Shown one piece after another: positions 50,907-61,171 of a DNA stretch of 64,000 nt. A program made the position numbers and the translations under genes. Under the pieces are notes generated by a model. That model saw only the letters and a list, made by a program, of their open reading frames with translations, was not told where the DNA came from and searched no databases. Numbering within the stretch: position 1 is the first letter of the stretch; each line of letters begins with the position of its first letter. Source of the stretch: an uncultured Verrucomicrobiota bacterium (GTDB lineage Bacteria > Verrucomicrobiota > Verrucomicrobiia > Limisphaerales > UBA9464). The stretch covers positions 1 through 64,000 of the forward strand of contig CAIVQH010000019.1 of assembly GCA_903907995.1 (NCBI GenBank), written 5' to 3'.

Positions 50907-52271
50907 ATGACCGCCCCGACCGACCTGCGAACCCTGCTCGCCCAAGCGTCGCCGCTGCGTTCCGGTGACCAGCTCGCCGGTGTGGCTGCGCACACGCAGG
51001 AGGAGCGAGTGCGGGCCCAGATGGCGCTGGCCGATACGGCGCTCACCCGGTTTCTCGAAGAGCCAGTCATCCCTTACGAGACCGACGAAGTCACCCGGCT
51101 CATCGTGGACACGCATGATGCCAAGGCCTTTGCACCGGTGCGCGGGCTGAGTGTGGGGCAGTTGCGCGAATGGTTGCTGGCGTATGAGACTGACACGGCC
51201 GCCCTGACGGCACTCGCCCCGGGGCTGACTCCTGAAATGGTCGCCGCCGTGAGCAAGCTGATGAGCAATCAGGATCTCGTGCTGGTCGCGAAGAAGTGCT
51301 CGGTGGTCACGCGCTTCCGTAACACGCTCGGCCTGCCCGGGCACCTCGCGGTGCGGTTGCAGCCGAACCATCCCACGGATGACCCGCGCGCGATTGCGGC
51401 GAGCACGCTCGACGGCCTGCTCATGGGCGCTGGCGACGCGGTCATCGGCATCAACCCGGCCTCCGACAATGTGGCCTCGCTGGAGCATCTGGTGCGACTG
51501 CTAGACGAGTTGATCACCACCTACTGCATTCCTACGCAGTCGTGCATCCTCGGGCACGTCACCACCCAGTTGCAGGCCATCGAGCGCGGGGTGCCGGTGG
51601 ATCTGGTGTTCCAGAGCATCGCGGGCACGGAGGCGGCCAATGCGAGTTTCGGCGTGAACCTGAAGCTGCTCGGTGAGGCGCACGCGGCGGCGCGTTCGCT
51701 GAAGCGCGGGACGGTCGGCGACAACGTGATGTATTTTGAGACAGGGCAGGGGTCGTGCCTCTCGGCGAATGCCCACCACGGCGTGGACCAGCAGACGCTG
51801 GAAACCCGGGCCTACGCGGTGGCGCGGGCTTACTCGCCGCTGCTGGTGAACACGGTGGTCGGCTTCATCGGGCCGGAGTATCTGGCAGATGGCAAACAGA
51901 TCATCCGCGCCGGGTTGGAAGATCATTTCTGCGGCAAGCTGCTGGGCCTGCCGATGGGCTGCGACGTGTGTTACACCAACCACGCCGCCGCCGATCAGGA
52001 CGACATGGACACGCTCCTGACGCTCCTCGGCGTCGCCGGTGTGAATTACATCATGGGCGTGCCAGGGGCGGACGACATCATGCTCAGCTATCAGTCCACG
52101 AGCTTTCACGACGCGCAGTACATCCGGCAAGTGCTGGGGCTGAAGCCCGCACCGGAATTCGCCGCCTGGCTCGAACGGATGCAGATCAGCGATGGCGCGC
52201 AACGGCTGAAGTCCGATGCCCGCCGATCCGACCTGTTTCGTCACCGACTGCTGGTAACTGCCAGCATTTAG
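50907..52271 (+). CDS. eutB: Ethanolamine ammonia-lyase large subunit
   Basis: The 454-residue frame matches EutB along its length: NTLGLPGHLAVRLQPNHPTDDP, LDGLLMGAGDAVIGINPASDN, CILGHVTTQLQAIERGVPVDLVFQSIAGTE, YFETGQGSCLSANAHHGVDQQT, GLPMGCDVCYTNHAAADQDDMDTLL, IMGVPGADDIMLSYQSTSFHDA. With EutC and adenosylcobalamin it converts ethanolamine to acetaldehyde and ammonia. The usual eutC follows at once in other bacteria, but here the next frame is an unrelated immunity-like gene. The GTG/ATG start at 50907 sits 87 bases after the sigma gene. Without EutC the enzyme may be inactive, or eutC may lie elsewhere. Confidence 0.92.
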   Translation: MTAPTDLRTLLAQASPLRSGDQLAGVAAHTQEERVRAQMALADTALTRFLEEPVIPYETDEVTRLIVDTHDAKAFAPVRGLSVGQLREWLLAYETDTAALTALAPGLTPEMVAAVSKLMSNQDLVLVAKKCSVVTRFRNTLGLPGHLAVRLQPNHPTDDPRAIAASTLDGLLMGAGDAVIGINPASDNVASLEHLVRLLDELITTYCIPTQSCILGHVTTQLQAIERGVPVDLVFQSIAGTEAANASFGVNLKLLGEAHAAARSLKRGTVGDNVMYFETGQGSCLSANAHHGVDQQTLETRAYAVARAYSPLLVNTVVGFIGPEYLADGKQIIRAGLEDHFCGKLLGLPMGCDVCYTNHAAADQDDMDTLLTLLGVAGVNYIMGVPGADDIMLSYQSTSFHDAQYIRQVLGLKPAPEFAAWLERMQISDGAQRLKSDARRSDLFRHRLLVTASI

Positions 52272-52304
52272 AAGAGGGTGGTCGGTAAAAGGAATGGCAT
52301 CTTT

Positions 52305-52601
52305 ATGCACCTAGACCAGAGGATGATTGCACCAAACGAAAACCGATTGATCGGAAAATGGCTTATGTCCGAAGGCAAGCTGGTTGAGGACGAAACGTGC
52401 CAACGAATCACCAAGTTGGTGACTGCCTACTTGGCGAAACTTGGTGAAGATTTGAGCGGATGGGAGACACTATATCGTGACCCCAAGGACGGCAGATTTT
52501 GGGAGTTGACCCATCCGCAAAGTGAAATGCACGGCGGTGGCCCACCAGAGCTGCGGTGGGTGCCGCCGGAGGTAGCACTTCAGAAATACGGGCAAGCGTA
52601 A
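52305..52601 (+). CDS. Imm27-like immunity protein
   Basis: The 98-residue protein starts at an ATG at 52305 (MHLDQRMIAPNENRLIGKW); ATG codons at 52278 or 52323 are possible alternatives. It matches the Imm27 pattern: ENRLIGKWLMSEGKLVEDETCQRI and SGWETLYRDPKDGRFWELTHPQSEMHGGGPPEL. Imm27 proteins neutralise toxins of polymorphic toxin systems. No toxin gene is next to it, so it is an orphan or protects against toxins of neighbours. Base composition of the gene is clearly lower in GC than the surroundings, which suggests transfer. It takes the place where eutC would be expected. Confidence 0.8.
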   Translation: MHLDQRMIAPNENRLIGKWLMSEGKLVEDETCQRITKLVTAYLAKLGEDLSGWETLYRDPKDGRFWELTHPQSEMHGGGPPELRWVPPEVALQKYGQA

Positions 52602-52694
52602 GATCGCGTCAGATTCCACGTTGGTAAGCGCCTGCGAGTAACTGTGGCTACATTCGGCTTGAACGGCCTCCGCCGGGCCGCTTAATCGCGCACC

Positions 52695-53759
52695 GTGTTT
52701 TCTTGCCGAAACGTTTCCCGCCTTCTGGTGCCGGTGCTGGCCCTGCTGCTGGCGGGATGTGGCTCCTCCCCCACGCCGCCTCCCCATATGGAACCCCATG
52801 TGGTTTTTGCGCCTCCCGTGCTGCAGCCCGCCCATGACCAGGAACCGGAAGTCGTGCGCGTCGAGCCGCCGCCACCCGTGGTACCGGTGCCGCCGGTAGT
52901 GACGAATGCTCCGGCCACGGCGGTGCCAAACCCCAAGCCGGCCGTCGTATGGGTGGATTGGGAAAAGTGGCTCGCTGAGAACGGCCACCCGCCGGTCAAG
53001 GTCATTCCGGGAAGCCGCCGGGCACTGTGGGCGGGCGCGGCAGTCTATCTCGGCTTCGAACCGCGCCAGTTGAACGGTCGCGTGGAGGTGTTTCACCGGG
53101 ATATCGAGAAGACTTTTGACGCGCTCCTGGCCACCAATTCGCCCGTGCTGAAAGTCCCGCCCCTGATTGTGATCGATCCGGGGCACGGTGGAACCAACTG
53201 GGGCACCCGCAGCCTTCTGGGGAATGCCCATGAGAAGGAGTATACCCTGGACTGGGCGCGGCGGTTGCAGGCCTTGCTCGAAGCCAGGGGCTGGTCCGTG
53301 GTGCTGACGCGGACGAATGACGCCAGCCTGGAGCTGCCGGAACGGGTTGCGGTGGCCGAGAAAGCGGGCGCGGCGCTCTTTGTCAGCCTGCACTTCAACG
53401 CCGGCTTTCCGAACCAGGAGGCCCATGGCCTGGAGACCTATTGCCTTACGCCGCAGGGCTTGCCGTCGAATGTGATCCGTGATTTCGCGGACGATGCCAC
53501 CCACGCCTGGCCAAACAATGCCTTCGACGCGGAAAATGTACGGCTGGCGATGCATGTCCATCGGCGGCTGTTGGGCGCTACCGGCGCGGAGGATCGGGGG
53601 GTGAAACGGGCGCGTTTCATGGGCGTGCTCCGGGGGCAGAACCGGCCCGCGATCCTCATCGAGGGTGGTTATCTCTCGAATCCGCAGGAGGCGCGGAAGA
53701 TTGCCACGCCGGAATACCGCCAGAAGCTCGCCGAAGCGGTGGCGGCGGCCTTGAACTGA
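52695..53759 (+). CDS. N-acetylmuramoyl-L-alanine amidase, lipoprotein
   Basis: The GTG start at 52695 gives a lipoprotein signal (LLVPVLALLLAGCGSS) with the lipobox Cys. A Pro-rich linker (residues 25-85) leads to a short copper-amine-oxidase-N-like stretch and the Amidase_3 domain: PLIVIDPGHGGTNWGTRSLLG with the zinc His, EKEYTLDWARRLQALLEARG, ALFVSLHFNAGFPNQEAHGLETY, and GVKRARFMGVLRGQNRPAILIEGGYLSN with the catalytic Glu. It cuts the amide bond between muramic acid and the peptide in the cell wall. The outer-membrane anchoring is inferred from the lipobox. Confidence 0.88.
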   Translation: MFSCRNVSRLLVPVLALLLAGCGSSPTPPPHMEPHVVFAPPVLQPAHDQEPEVVRVEPPPPVVPVPPVVTNAPATAVPNPKPAVVWVDWEKWLAENGHPPVKVIPGSRRALWAGAAVYLGFEPRQLNGRVEVFHRDIEKTFDALLATNSPVLKVPPLIVIDPGHGGTNWGTRSLLGNAHEKEYTLDWARRLQALLEARGWSVVLTRTNDASLELPERVAVAEKAGAALFVSLHFNAGFPNQEAHGLETYCLTPQGLPSNVIRDFADDATHAWPNNAFDAENVRLAMHVHRRLLGATGAEDRGVKRARFMGVLRGQNRPAILIEGGYLSNPQEARKIATPEYRQKLAEAVAAALN

Positions 53760-53774
53760 GAGCCCGTCAGATGG

Positions 53775-53996
53775 GCTCAGAGCGGGCGCATCTTTTCATC
53801 GCGATTGGCTCTCCCAGCAAGCCTGTCCGGACCCGGCGAAAGCTTCCATTGGTGTCCAAAGAAAGCCCGGTGGGCGAGCGTTCCCGCGAGCCGGGCCACC
53901 CCAGACCCAGGCCGCCGCGGCTCGCGCGGACGCTCGCCCCACCACGCGCCCGGAGTCCAACGCTGACCACGATGAAAAGATGCACCCGCTCTGAGC
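53775..53996. mobile_element. MITE-like element with terminal inverted repeats
   Basis: The ends at 53775-53801 and 53970-53996 are complementary over 27 bases with about two mismatches (gcatcttttcatcg against cgatgaaaagatgc). Inside, a second pair of arms (about 53870-53892 and 53919-53942) is built on gtgggcgagcg. The whole is about 222 bases with no open frame. It lies between the amidase stop and the epimerase start. The unit looks like a non-autonomous mobile repeat, but I cannot name its transposase. Confidence 0.6.
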
Positions 53997-54021
53997 GGAT
54001 TTGCGGCTTTTTTCGGAACCC

Positions 54022-54993
54022 GTGAGCGCGCATCCTGACGCGGTGCAAAAGCCTGTTCTGGTCACCGGCGGGGCCGGGTTCATTGGCTCGCACCTGGTCG
54101 AACGGTTGTTGGCCGGGGGCGAGTCCGTGGTGGTCATTGACGATCTCTCCACCGGCAGCCGGGAGAATCTGAAGGCGGTGGCGGGGCACCCTGGGCTGAG
54201 GTTCATCGAAGGGAAGGTTTCCGAGGTGAACGCTTTGACAGAGCTTTGCGCGCAAAGCGGTTACATCTTTCACCTGGCGGCGGCGGTAGGGGTCGAACTG
54301 GTGGTCAATTCACCCATCCGCACCATCGAGACCAACCTGCGGGAAACGGAGGCGATCCTGCAGGCCGCCGCGCCGGCCAAGGTGCCGGTTTTGCTGGCCT
54401 CGACCTCGGAGGTTTACGGCAAGAGCACCAAACCGGTCTTCAGCGAGGACGACGACCTGCTGATCGGGCCGCCTACGCTGGGGCGCTGGAGTTACGCCTG
54501 CTCCAAGCTGATGGATGAGTTCCTCGCGCTTGCCTTCATGCGCGAACGAGGGCTGCCGGTGACCATTGTGCGCCTCTTCAACACCGTGGGGCCACGCCAG
54601 ACCGGGCGCTACGGCATGGTGCTGCCGCGTTTCATCGAGGCGGCCAGGGCGGGCAAACCGTTGCGGGTGTACGGGGACGGAGGTCAGACGCGCTGCTTCT
54701 GTCATGTGGCGGATACCGTGGAAGCGTTGGTGCGTCTGAAGCAGTGTCCGGCGGCGGTGGGCGAGGTCATCAATGTGGGCAACGACGAGCCGGTCACCAT
54801 TGGCGATCTTGCCGCGCGGGTGATCCGCGAACTTTCCTCCGCTTCGGCCGTCGAGCTGGTGCCCTATGACCAGGCCTACGCGGCGGGCTTTGAGGACATG
54901 CGAAACCGCCGCCCGCGGCTCGAAAAGCTGAATTCGCTGATCGGCTTCCGCCCGGGTCGGTCCCTCCTTCAGATCATTCAGGCTTCGGCCTGA
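54022..54993 (+). CDS. NAD-dependent epimerase/dehydratase (UDP-glucuronate decarboxylase-like)
   Basis: I place the start at a GTG at 54022; TTG at 54001 (next to the mobile element) and GTG at 54043 are alternatives. The 323 residues form a short-chain dehydrogenase of the extended type: VLVTGGAGFIGSHLVERLL (NAD-binding), VVVIDDLSTGSREN, LLASTSEVYGKSTKPVF with the catalytic Ser/Thr region, SYACSKLMDEF with the YxxxK pair, and FCHVADTVEALVRL. It acts on a nucleotide sugar, likely UDP-glucuronate or UDP-glucose, for surface polysaccharide. A UUCG hairpin terminator overlaps its stop. Confidence 0.85.
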   Translation: MSAHPDAVQKPVLVTGGAGFIGSHLVERLLAGGESVVVIDDLSTGSRENLKAVAGHPGLRFIEGKVSEVNALTELCAQSGYIFHLAAAVGVELVVNSPIRTIETNLRETEAILQAAAPAKVPVLLASTSEVYGKSTKPVFSEDDDLLIGPPTLGRWSYACSKLMDEFLALAFMRERGLPVTIVRLFNTVGPRQTGRYGMVLPRFIEAARAGKPLRVYGDGGQTRCFCHVADTVEALVRLKQCPAAVGEVINVGNDEPVTIGDLAARVIRELSSASAVELVPYDQAYAAGFEDMRNRRPRLEKLNSLIGFRPGRSLLQIIQASA

Positions 54994-54998
54994 TTTTT
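54979..54998 (+). terminator. UUCG-loop terminator overlapping the epimerase stop
   Basis: The stem caggc / gcctg encloses the ttcg tetraloop and is followed by attttt. The TGA (54991-54993) is part of the stem end. Confidence 0.6.
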
Positions 54999-55015
54999 GG
55001 GCGGGGGGCGGAGAC

Positions 55016-55043
55016 AAAAAAGGCATCCCCGGTTGGGGATGCC
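55016..55043 (-). terminator. Terminator of the prepilin-like gene
   Basis: On the minus strand, nine-base arms (ggcatcccc / ggggatgcc) enclose ggtt on the complementary strand and are followed by six T. It stands 34 bases after the prepilin-like stop. Confidence 0.8.
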
Positions 55044-55076
55044 TTTGAATGGAGGGGAAAGTATCGTCCCGAGGGC

Positions 55077-55865
55077 TTACGGCTTGCCGTTGGTGTTCGG
55101 GAAGATGAAGTCGATCTGGGCCTGGGTCGCATTGTAGGCGTCGCGCAGGGAATCCTGCACGCGGCCGCTGGTGACCTGCTGGACGGAGCCATCACCCAGC
55201 AGGATGTTGCCGGCGGAGGTGTGGGTGGTGGCGCTGAAGCCGATGTGGTTGTTGGCGCCAGTCGGGCTGACCTGGGTGGTCGTCAGCGACCACTTCGCGG
55301 CAGGAGTGTTGTTGTTCTCACCGATATACTTGACCGGAGTCGTGGTGGTGTCGGCCGTCATGTTGCGGTCACCGCTCAGAATCGACTGCGGCTGGGTTTC
55401 ATCCGCCGACAGGCCGATGAAGTAGCTGATGGACTTGTTGTACAGGAAGTCATTGGTCTTGAGGATGGCGGTGAAGTTCGGCGCGACCTTCTTGTCCGTA
55501 ACGGTGCCGGTCGGGGCCGGCTTGGCGGAATCGCTCGGGCAGACGAGGATCTTCGGGCTGCTCAGCTCGTTGGAGATGGCGACGAACTGGGCCCAGGTAT
55601 GGTCGTGATCCTGGGCGATTTCAGAGGAACCGCCCTGGTTGGTGCTGATGCCCCAGGGGAACTGGCCGCTGTTGTCGGTCGAGAAAATACGGAAGGCGAG
55701 GCCGACGTTCTTCAGGTTGTTCACGCAGGAGATGCGGTTGGCCTTGGCCTTCGCCTTGGCGAGGGCGGGCAGGAGCATGCCGGCGAGGATCGCGATGATC
55801 GCGATCACGACGAGGAGTTCGATCAGCGTGAAGGCGCTGAAACGCTGTTTTTGGAGACGATTCAT
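55077..55865 (-). CDS. Prepilin-type protein with GDG C-terminal motif
   Basis: The 262-residue product starts [36 protein letters not shown], the prepilin peptidase site (FTLIEL) with the hydrophobic helix. The globular part has [19 protein letters not shown] and a C-terminal segment [12 protein letters not shown] that matches the H-X9-DG region of the family common in Planctomycetes and Verrucomicrobia. It is probably a pseudopilin or surface pilin exported by a type II-like system. The strong terminator and long upstream region suggest a well-expressed single gene. Confidence 0.85.
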   Translation of the reverse strand: MNRLQKQRFSAFTLIELLVVIAIIAILAGMLLPALAKAKAKANRISCVNNLKNVGLAFRIFSTDNSGQFPWGISTNQGGSSEIAQDHDHTWAQFVAISNELSSPKILVCPSDSAKPAPTGTVTDKKVAPNFTAILKTNDFLYNKSISYFIGLSADETQPQSILSGDRNMTADTTTTPVKYIGENNNTPAAKWSLTTTQVSPTGANNHIGFSATTHTSAGNILLGDGSVQQVTSGRVQDSLRDAYNATQAQIDFIFPNTNGKP

Positions 55866-57434
<1,569 letters not shown>

Positions 57435-57474
57435 GCGTTGGGCTGACAAATTTTAAAATCCATAAACCAAACCA

Positions 57475-58980
57475 ATGAAAAAACTATTTCTTTCCCTTCT
57501 AGTCGCCGTGGTGGGCCTGACCGGCGCGGTCTCCCTGCGGGCTGAGGACGCCCCGGCCGCCGCCGCCGCCTCAGCAACCAATGCTCCCGCTGCCGCCAAG
57601 GCAGATCCAACTCTCGAACAGCGTATTACCGACCTCGAGGCCTACGTGAACAACGCGGCCCGTCTGGCCGATGCCGCCGACGCCAAGGTAAGCTCGAAGA
57701 TCAGCGGCTCCGGCCCCGGCCATAACAGCTTCCAGATGGTCTGCGCGGCCCTCGTGCTGTTCATGACGCTGCCCGGCCTGTTCCTGTTCTACGGCGGCCT
57801 CGTCCGCAAGAAGAACATCCTCTCCGTGGTCGCCCAGTGCTTCGGCATTGCCGGCCTGGTGACGATCCTCTGGTGGGCCTTCGGCTACAGCTTCGTCTTC
57901 GGTGACGGCTCCACGCCCTGGTGGGGCAGCTTCAGCAAGTTCGCCTTCCTCAAGGGAGTCGACTCCAATCCCAACGGGAACTACAGCTACTGGGTTTCGC
58001 AAAACGTGTTCTCCATGTACCAGCTCATGTTCGCGATCATCACCCCGGCGCTCATCGTCGGTGCCATTGCGGAACGCATGAAGTTCTCGGCCATCATGCT
58101 CTTCGTCGGCCTCTGGATGGTCGTCGTTTACTTCCCGCTCGCCCACGCGGTGTGGGGCATTGACGGTGCCATGAACGGTGTCTGGAACCCCAAGGCCTCC
58201 ATCCGTGCGATCGACTTCGCCGGTGGTACCGTGGTGCATATGAGCTCCGGTTGGAGCGCGCTGATCCTCTGCCTCATCCTCGGGCCGCGCACGGGCTTCG
58301 GGAAGGCCAACATGGCCCCGCACAGCATGACGCTCTGCGCCATCGGCACGGGCATGCTCTGGGTCGGCTGGTACGGCTTCAACGCCGGTTCGGCGGTGGC
58401 CGCCGACGGTGTCGCGGCGAACGCCTTCATGACCACGACCATGGCGACCGCCGTGGCCTCCTTCGTCTGGCCCATGCTCGAATGGGTCATCCGCGGCAAG
58501 CCCAGCATCCTCGGCTTCTGCTCGGGTGCCGTGGCCGGTCTGGTGGTCATCACGCCTGCCTGCGGTTTCGTGAACACCACGGGTGCGGTGATCATCGGCG
58601 TGCTCGCCGGTGTGGTGCCGTTCCTCGCCTGCGCCTACCTCAAGCCGCTGCTCAAGTATGACGACGCGCTCGACACCTTCGGCGTCCACGCTGTCGGTGG
58701 CACGCTCGGTGCCCTCGTGACCGGCTTCCTCGCGACGGCCGATGTCAATGCGAACCTTGCCGGTGATCCGGCCAAGGCCAACGGCCTGGACAAGCTGGTC
58801 GGCCACGGCCTCTGGATGGAACAGCTCAAGGCCATGGGCTTCACCATCGTGCTCGCCGTCGTGGGCACCGTGGTCATCGCCTACATCGTCAAGGCGGTTG
58901 TCGGCCTGCGTCCCACTGTGGAACAGGAAGACACCGGTCTCGACCTCAGCGACCACGGCGAAGAGGGCTACCACAGCTGA
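57475..58980 (+). CDS. amtB: Ammonium transporter
   Basis: The 501-residue product has a cleavable signal peptide (KKLFLSLLVAVVGLTGAVSL), an Ala-rich and helical periplasmic start (residues 25-80), then eleven predicted membrane segments. Family marks are FMTLPGLFLFYGGLVRKKN, AIDFAGGTVVHMSSGWSALI with the first pore His, WVGWYGFNAGSA, and DTFGVHAVGGTLGALVTG with the second pore His. The C-terminal tail is short and acidic. It conducts ammonium or ammonia. A strong terminator ends the glnB-glnK-amtB unit. Confidence 0.95.
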   Translation: MKKLFLSLLVAVVGLTGAVSLRAEDAPAAAAASATNAPAAAKADPTLEQRITDLEAYVNNAARLADAADAKVSSKISGSGPGHNSFQMVCAALVLFMTLPGLFLFYGGLVRKKNILSVVAQCFGIAGLVTILWWAFGYSFVFGDGSTPWWGSFSKFAFLKGVDSNPNGNYSYWVSQNVFSMYQLMFAIITPALIVGAIAERMKFSAIMLFVGLWMVVVYFPLAHAVWGIDGAMNGVWNPKASIRAIDFAGGTVVHMSSGWSALILCLILGPRTGFGKANMAPHSMTLCAIGTGMLWVGWYGFNAGSAVAADGVAANAFMTTTMATAVASFVWPMLEWVIRGKPSILGFCSGAVAGLVVITPACGFVNTTGAVIIGVLAGVVPFLACAYLKPLLKYDDALDTFGVHAVGGTLGALVTGFLATADVNANLAGDPAKANGLDKLVGHGLWMEQLKAMGFTIVLAVVGTVVIAYIVKAVVGLRPTVEQEDTGLDLSDHGEEGYHS

Positions 58981-59052
58981 TTTCAGCTTTGTGCGCCAAT
59001 AAACGCGGCCCGCGAGCCGTGGTTGGCCCATGAAGCACTTGGCAATCTCAGA

Positions 59053-59081
59053 CGCCGGCAACGCAAGTTGCCGGCGTTTTT
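59053..59081 (+). terminator. Rho-independent terminator after amtB
   Basis: Ten-base perfect arms (cgccggcaac / gttgccggcg) with loop gcaa are followed by five T. Confidence 0.85.
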
Positions 59082-59099
59082 CTTTGCTGAGAGGCCGCT

Positions 59100-59930
59100 G
59101 ATGCCCGGGGCTTAAAAAGATTCTGAACGGACTGTTGCCGAATTGGTTAGAGCGTTTTCAGAAATCTCGTGGCTGTACCAACCGGGTACTTGCAGTCGGC
59201 CAGGGCCAGCGTCGATTGGTGGTTGAACCGTTGGCACCAGCTGCAATCGTTTCCAGCGGCATTGCCGTCCGCTTGCGCCCTTCCCCTTCACTCCGGCCCT
59301 CGCCCTCGGGGAGAGATTCCACGTCCCAAAAGGCGCGAATTGTGCCCCTAACCTCGTTGGCTCAACGCCGAGACATCCGTTCGTGAGTTGCAGGCATATT
59401 GGCCGGGCTGAAAGCCCGTCCGAATAATGCCTGGGGTGAAGCGAGCCAGGCGAGCGCAGCCCCAGGTTGCCCCGGCAATCGAGGTCGAGCGCTGTAAGCG
59501 CGTCCGAAAGGTCGGTCTCCCGCTTGATCAGGCCTTCAGCCCTCGGACCGATCGGGAGCGCGTGCCCCTGGGGCTGCGCTCTCTGCGTTCGCTCCACCCC
59601 AGGCATCACTCAAACGCGCTTTCAGCGCTGAGGCCACAAAGACGGAGCCGTCTGTCCGTACAGGGCGGTTCATGGGTAGGGAGAATCGTCGCCCGTTTCC
59701 GGGCAAAACCCGGCGTTGGACTGGCCGGAAGCACCGGCCGACCAACCGTGAAGCCGCCCGGCTGTCTCCTCTCCTCAAGGGAGAGGATTAGGGTGAGGGG
59801 GAAGGGAGCTTGCATCGCTCCGGGATCCCAACTCGCGCAGCGGTTTCCCCAATGCGCTTTTTCTTGCGGCTACATCATTTATGGAACCGCTCTAACGCCA
59901 AAGCCGTCTGTTTTCGGGTGCTCGTCCGGG
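59100..59930. repeat. Gene-free stretch of nested inverted repeats
   Basis: About 830 bases have no credible gene. Arms of about 40 bases at 59426-59466 and 59567-59606 are near-complementary (cctggggt and accccagg ends). Around them, GA/CT-rich blocks at about 59278-59315 and 59765-59805 are complementary in part, and gttagagcg (59146-59154) pairs with cgctctaac (59888-59896). The nesting suggests a composite of dispersed repeats. Confidence 0.55.
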
Positions 59931-59936
59931 GCCGGC

Positions 59937-60791
59937 TCAACCGATCTGGATCACCAGGGCCGTGGTGTTGTCGCGGCCATCCTTGGCGACGGCGGAGGCG
60001 ACCAGATCTTGGGCGGGATTGCCCGGCTTCTTGGGTGGCTTGGCCGGCCGTAGCAGATCAACCAGATCGTGGGTGTAGAGCCCCTCGGTCAGGCCGTCTG
60101 AGCAGATTAGAAAAATGTCTCCCGGCTCATAGGCGACGGCTCCGACCTGCGGGTCCACGAACTGGTTGCCACCGCCCAGGGCCTTCTGGAGGACGTTCCG
60201 GCGCGGATGCGTGCGGGCTTCCCGCTCGTTGAGCTGCCCCTGGCGCACCAGCCAGCCAACGTGCGTGTCGTCCTGGCTGAGCTGACGGATTCCGCCCTCC
60301 CGGGCCGGCAGATAGTAGATCCGGCTGTCGCCGATATGCGCGAAATACATCCAGTCCGGCGCAAACCAGCAGAGACTCAGGGTGGTCTCCATTCCCGAGC
60401 ATTCCTCGTAGCTGCCACCGACATACACCAGCGCCCGGTGGATTTGCGCGTAAAGCTCCGTCAGAACGTCGGAAAAACCGGCCGCCAGCCCGGTGGCGGA
60501 CTGTTGAAACGAGCGCGGGAGCAGGGTGGTGATTTTTTCCACGGCGATCCGGCTCGCAAACTCCCCGGATTTCGCCCCGCCCATGCCGTCGCTCACCGCA
60601 AACGCAAAGTCGGTGCTGCGGACGGAAGCCTCGCCAAATTTGCCCAGTCGCTGCGCCTCGCGGGCATCGAACCGGAGGCCCAGAAAGGCGTCCTCGTTGT
60701 TTTTCCGCACCTTGCCCACGTCCGTGCAGCCGAACCACTTCAGCTGCCCGGCCGCACTTTTTCGGGGGGGATTATCCAGGCCGGATTTCAT
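59937..60791 (-). CDS. PP2C-type protein phosphatase
   Basis: The 284-residue protein has PP2C motifs in order: GCTDVGKVRKNNEDAFL with the first metal Asp, FAFAVSDGMGGAKSGEFAS, the metal motif, FAHIGDSRIYYLPA, LSQDDTHVGWLVRQGQ, and ICSDGLTEGLYTH with the second metal Asp, ending KDGRDNTTALVIQIG. It removes phosphate from Ser/Thr. Its ATG overlaps the stop of the small kinase-like gene upstream by four bases, so the two are translated together and are likely partners. Confidence 0.9.
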   Translation of the reverse strand: MKSGLDNPPRKSAAGQLKWFGCTDVGKVRKNNEDAFLGLRFDAREAQRLGKFGEASVRSTDFAFAVSDGMGGAKSGEFASRIAVEKITTLLPRSFQQSATGLAAGFSDVLTELYAQIHRALVYVGGSYEECSGMETTLSLCWFAPDWMYFAHIGDSRIYYLPAREGGIRQLSQDDTHVGWLVRQGQLNEREARTHPRRNVLQKALGGGNQFVDPQVGAVAYEPGDIFLICSDGLTEGLYTHDLVDLLRPAKPPKKPGNPAQDLVASAVAKDGRDNTTALVIQIG

Positions 60792-61171
60792 TCGAACCCC
60801 GGAAGGAGGGTGGCAAACTCGAAATCGATCACACAGAAGCGGCCGTCGGACTGACGGTAGGTCACGTTACGCATGTCCGGATCATCATGGCGGACGCCGA
60901 ACTGCTCAAGCTCCGCAAACAGCTCCCGCATCCGCGCCTCGTCCAGGTGTTCCACGCGGGAGCCGCAATTGGTAGTGATGATGCGCAGCTTGCTGGCATC
61001 CGCCTCGAGCAGGCGAGGGGTGAAGCCGCACCCCTGCGCTTCCAGATGCTTCAGGATCCGCACCTCATTGGCAAAGCGCGTTGCGGCGTCCGGGCCGTGG
61101 TAGGTCTTGGACACCCGGCCATCGAACCCCAGATAGACGGTCGCCCGGAGCGTGTCTTTGACTTTCAGCAT
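60788..61171 (-). CDS. Miniature kinase-like protein
   Basis: The 127-residue frame holds a shortened kinase pattern: TVYLGFDGRVSKTYHGPDAATRFANEVRIL provides a strand, a Lys and a helix with Glu, and FGVRHDDPDMRNVTYRQSDGRFCVIDFEFATLL gives an HxD-x4-N catalytic loop and a DFE in place of DFG. This fits small RIO/Bud32-type or phosphotransferase kinases, although the N-lobe and the C-terminal lobe are much reduced. It overlaps the PP2C gene (ATGA), which strongly suggests a kinase-phosphatase pair. Activity cannot be shown from the sequence. Confidence 0.65.
   Translation of the reverse strand: MLKVKDTLRATVYLGFDGRVSKTYHGPDAATRFANEVRILKHLEAQGCGFTPRLLEADASKLRIITTNCGSRVEHLDEARMRELFAELEQFGVRHDDPDMRNVTYRQSDGRFCVIDFEFATLLPGFE

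Noticed and set aside
57571-59061. 496-codon minus-strand frame antisense to amtB
   Set aside because: Composition is dominated by Asp, Glu, His, Gly and Arg, typical of the antisense of a GC-rich membrane protein gene.
59427-60053. 208-codon plus-strand frame in the repeat region
   Set aside because: It crosses inverted repeats and the end of the PP2C gene and has no protein-like pattern.
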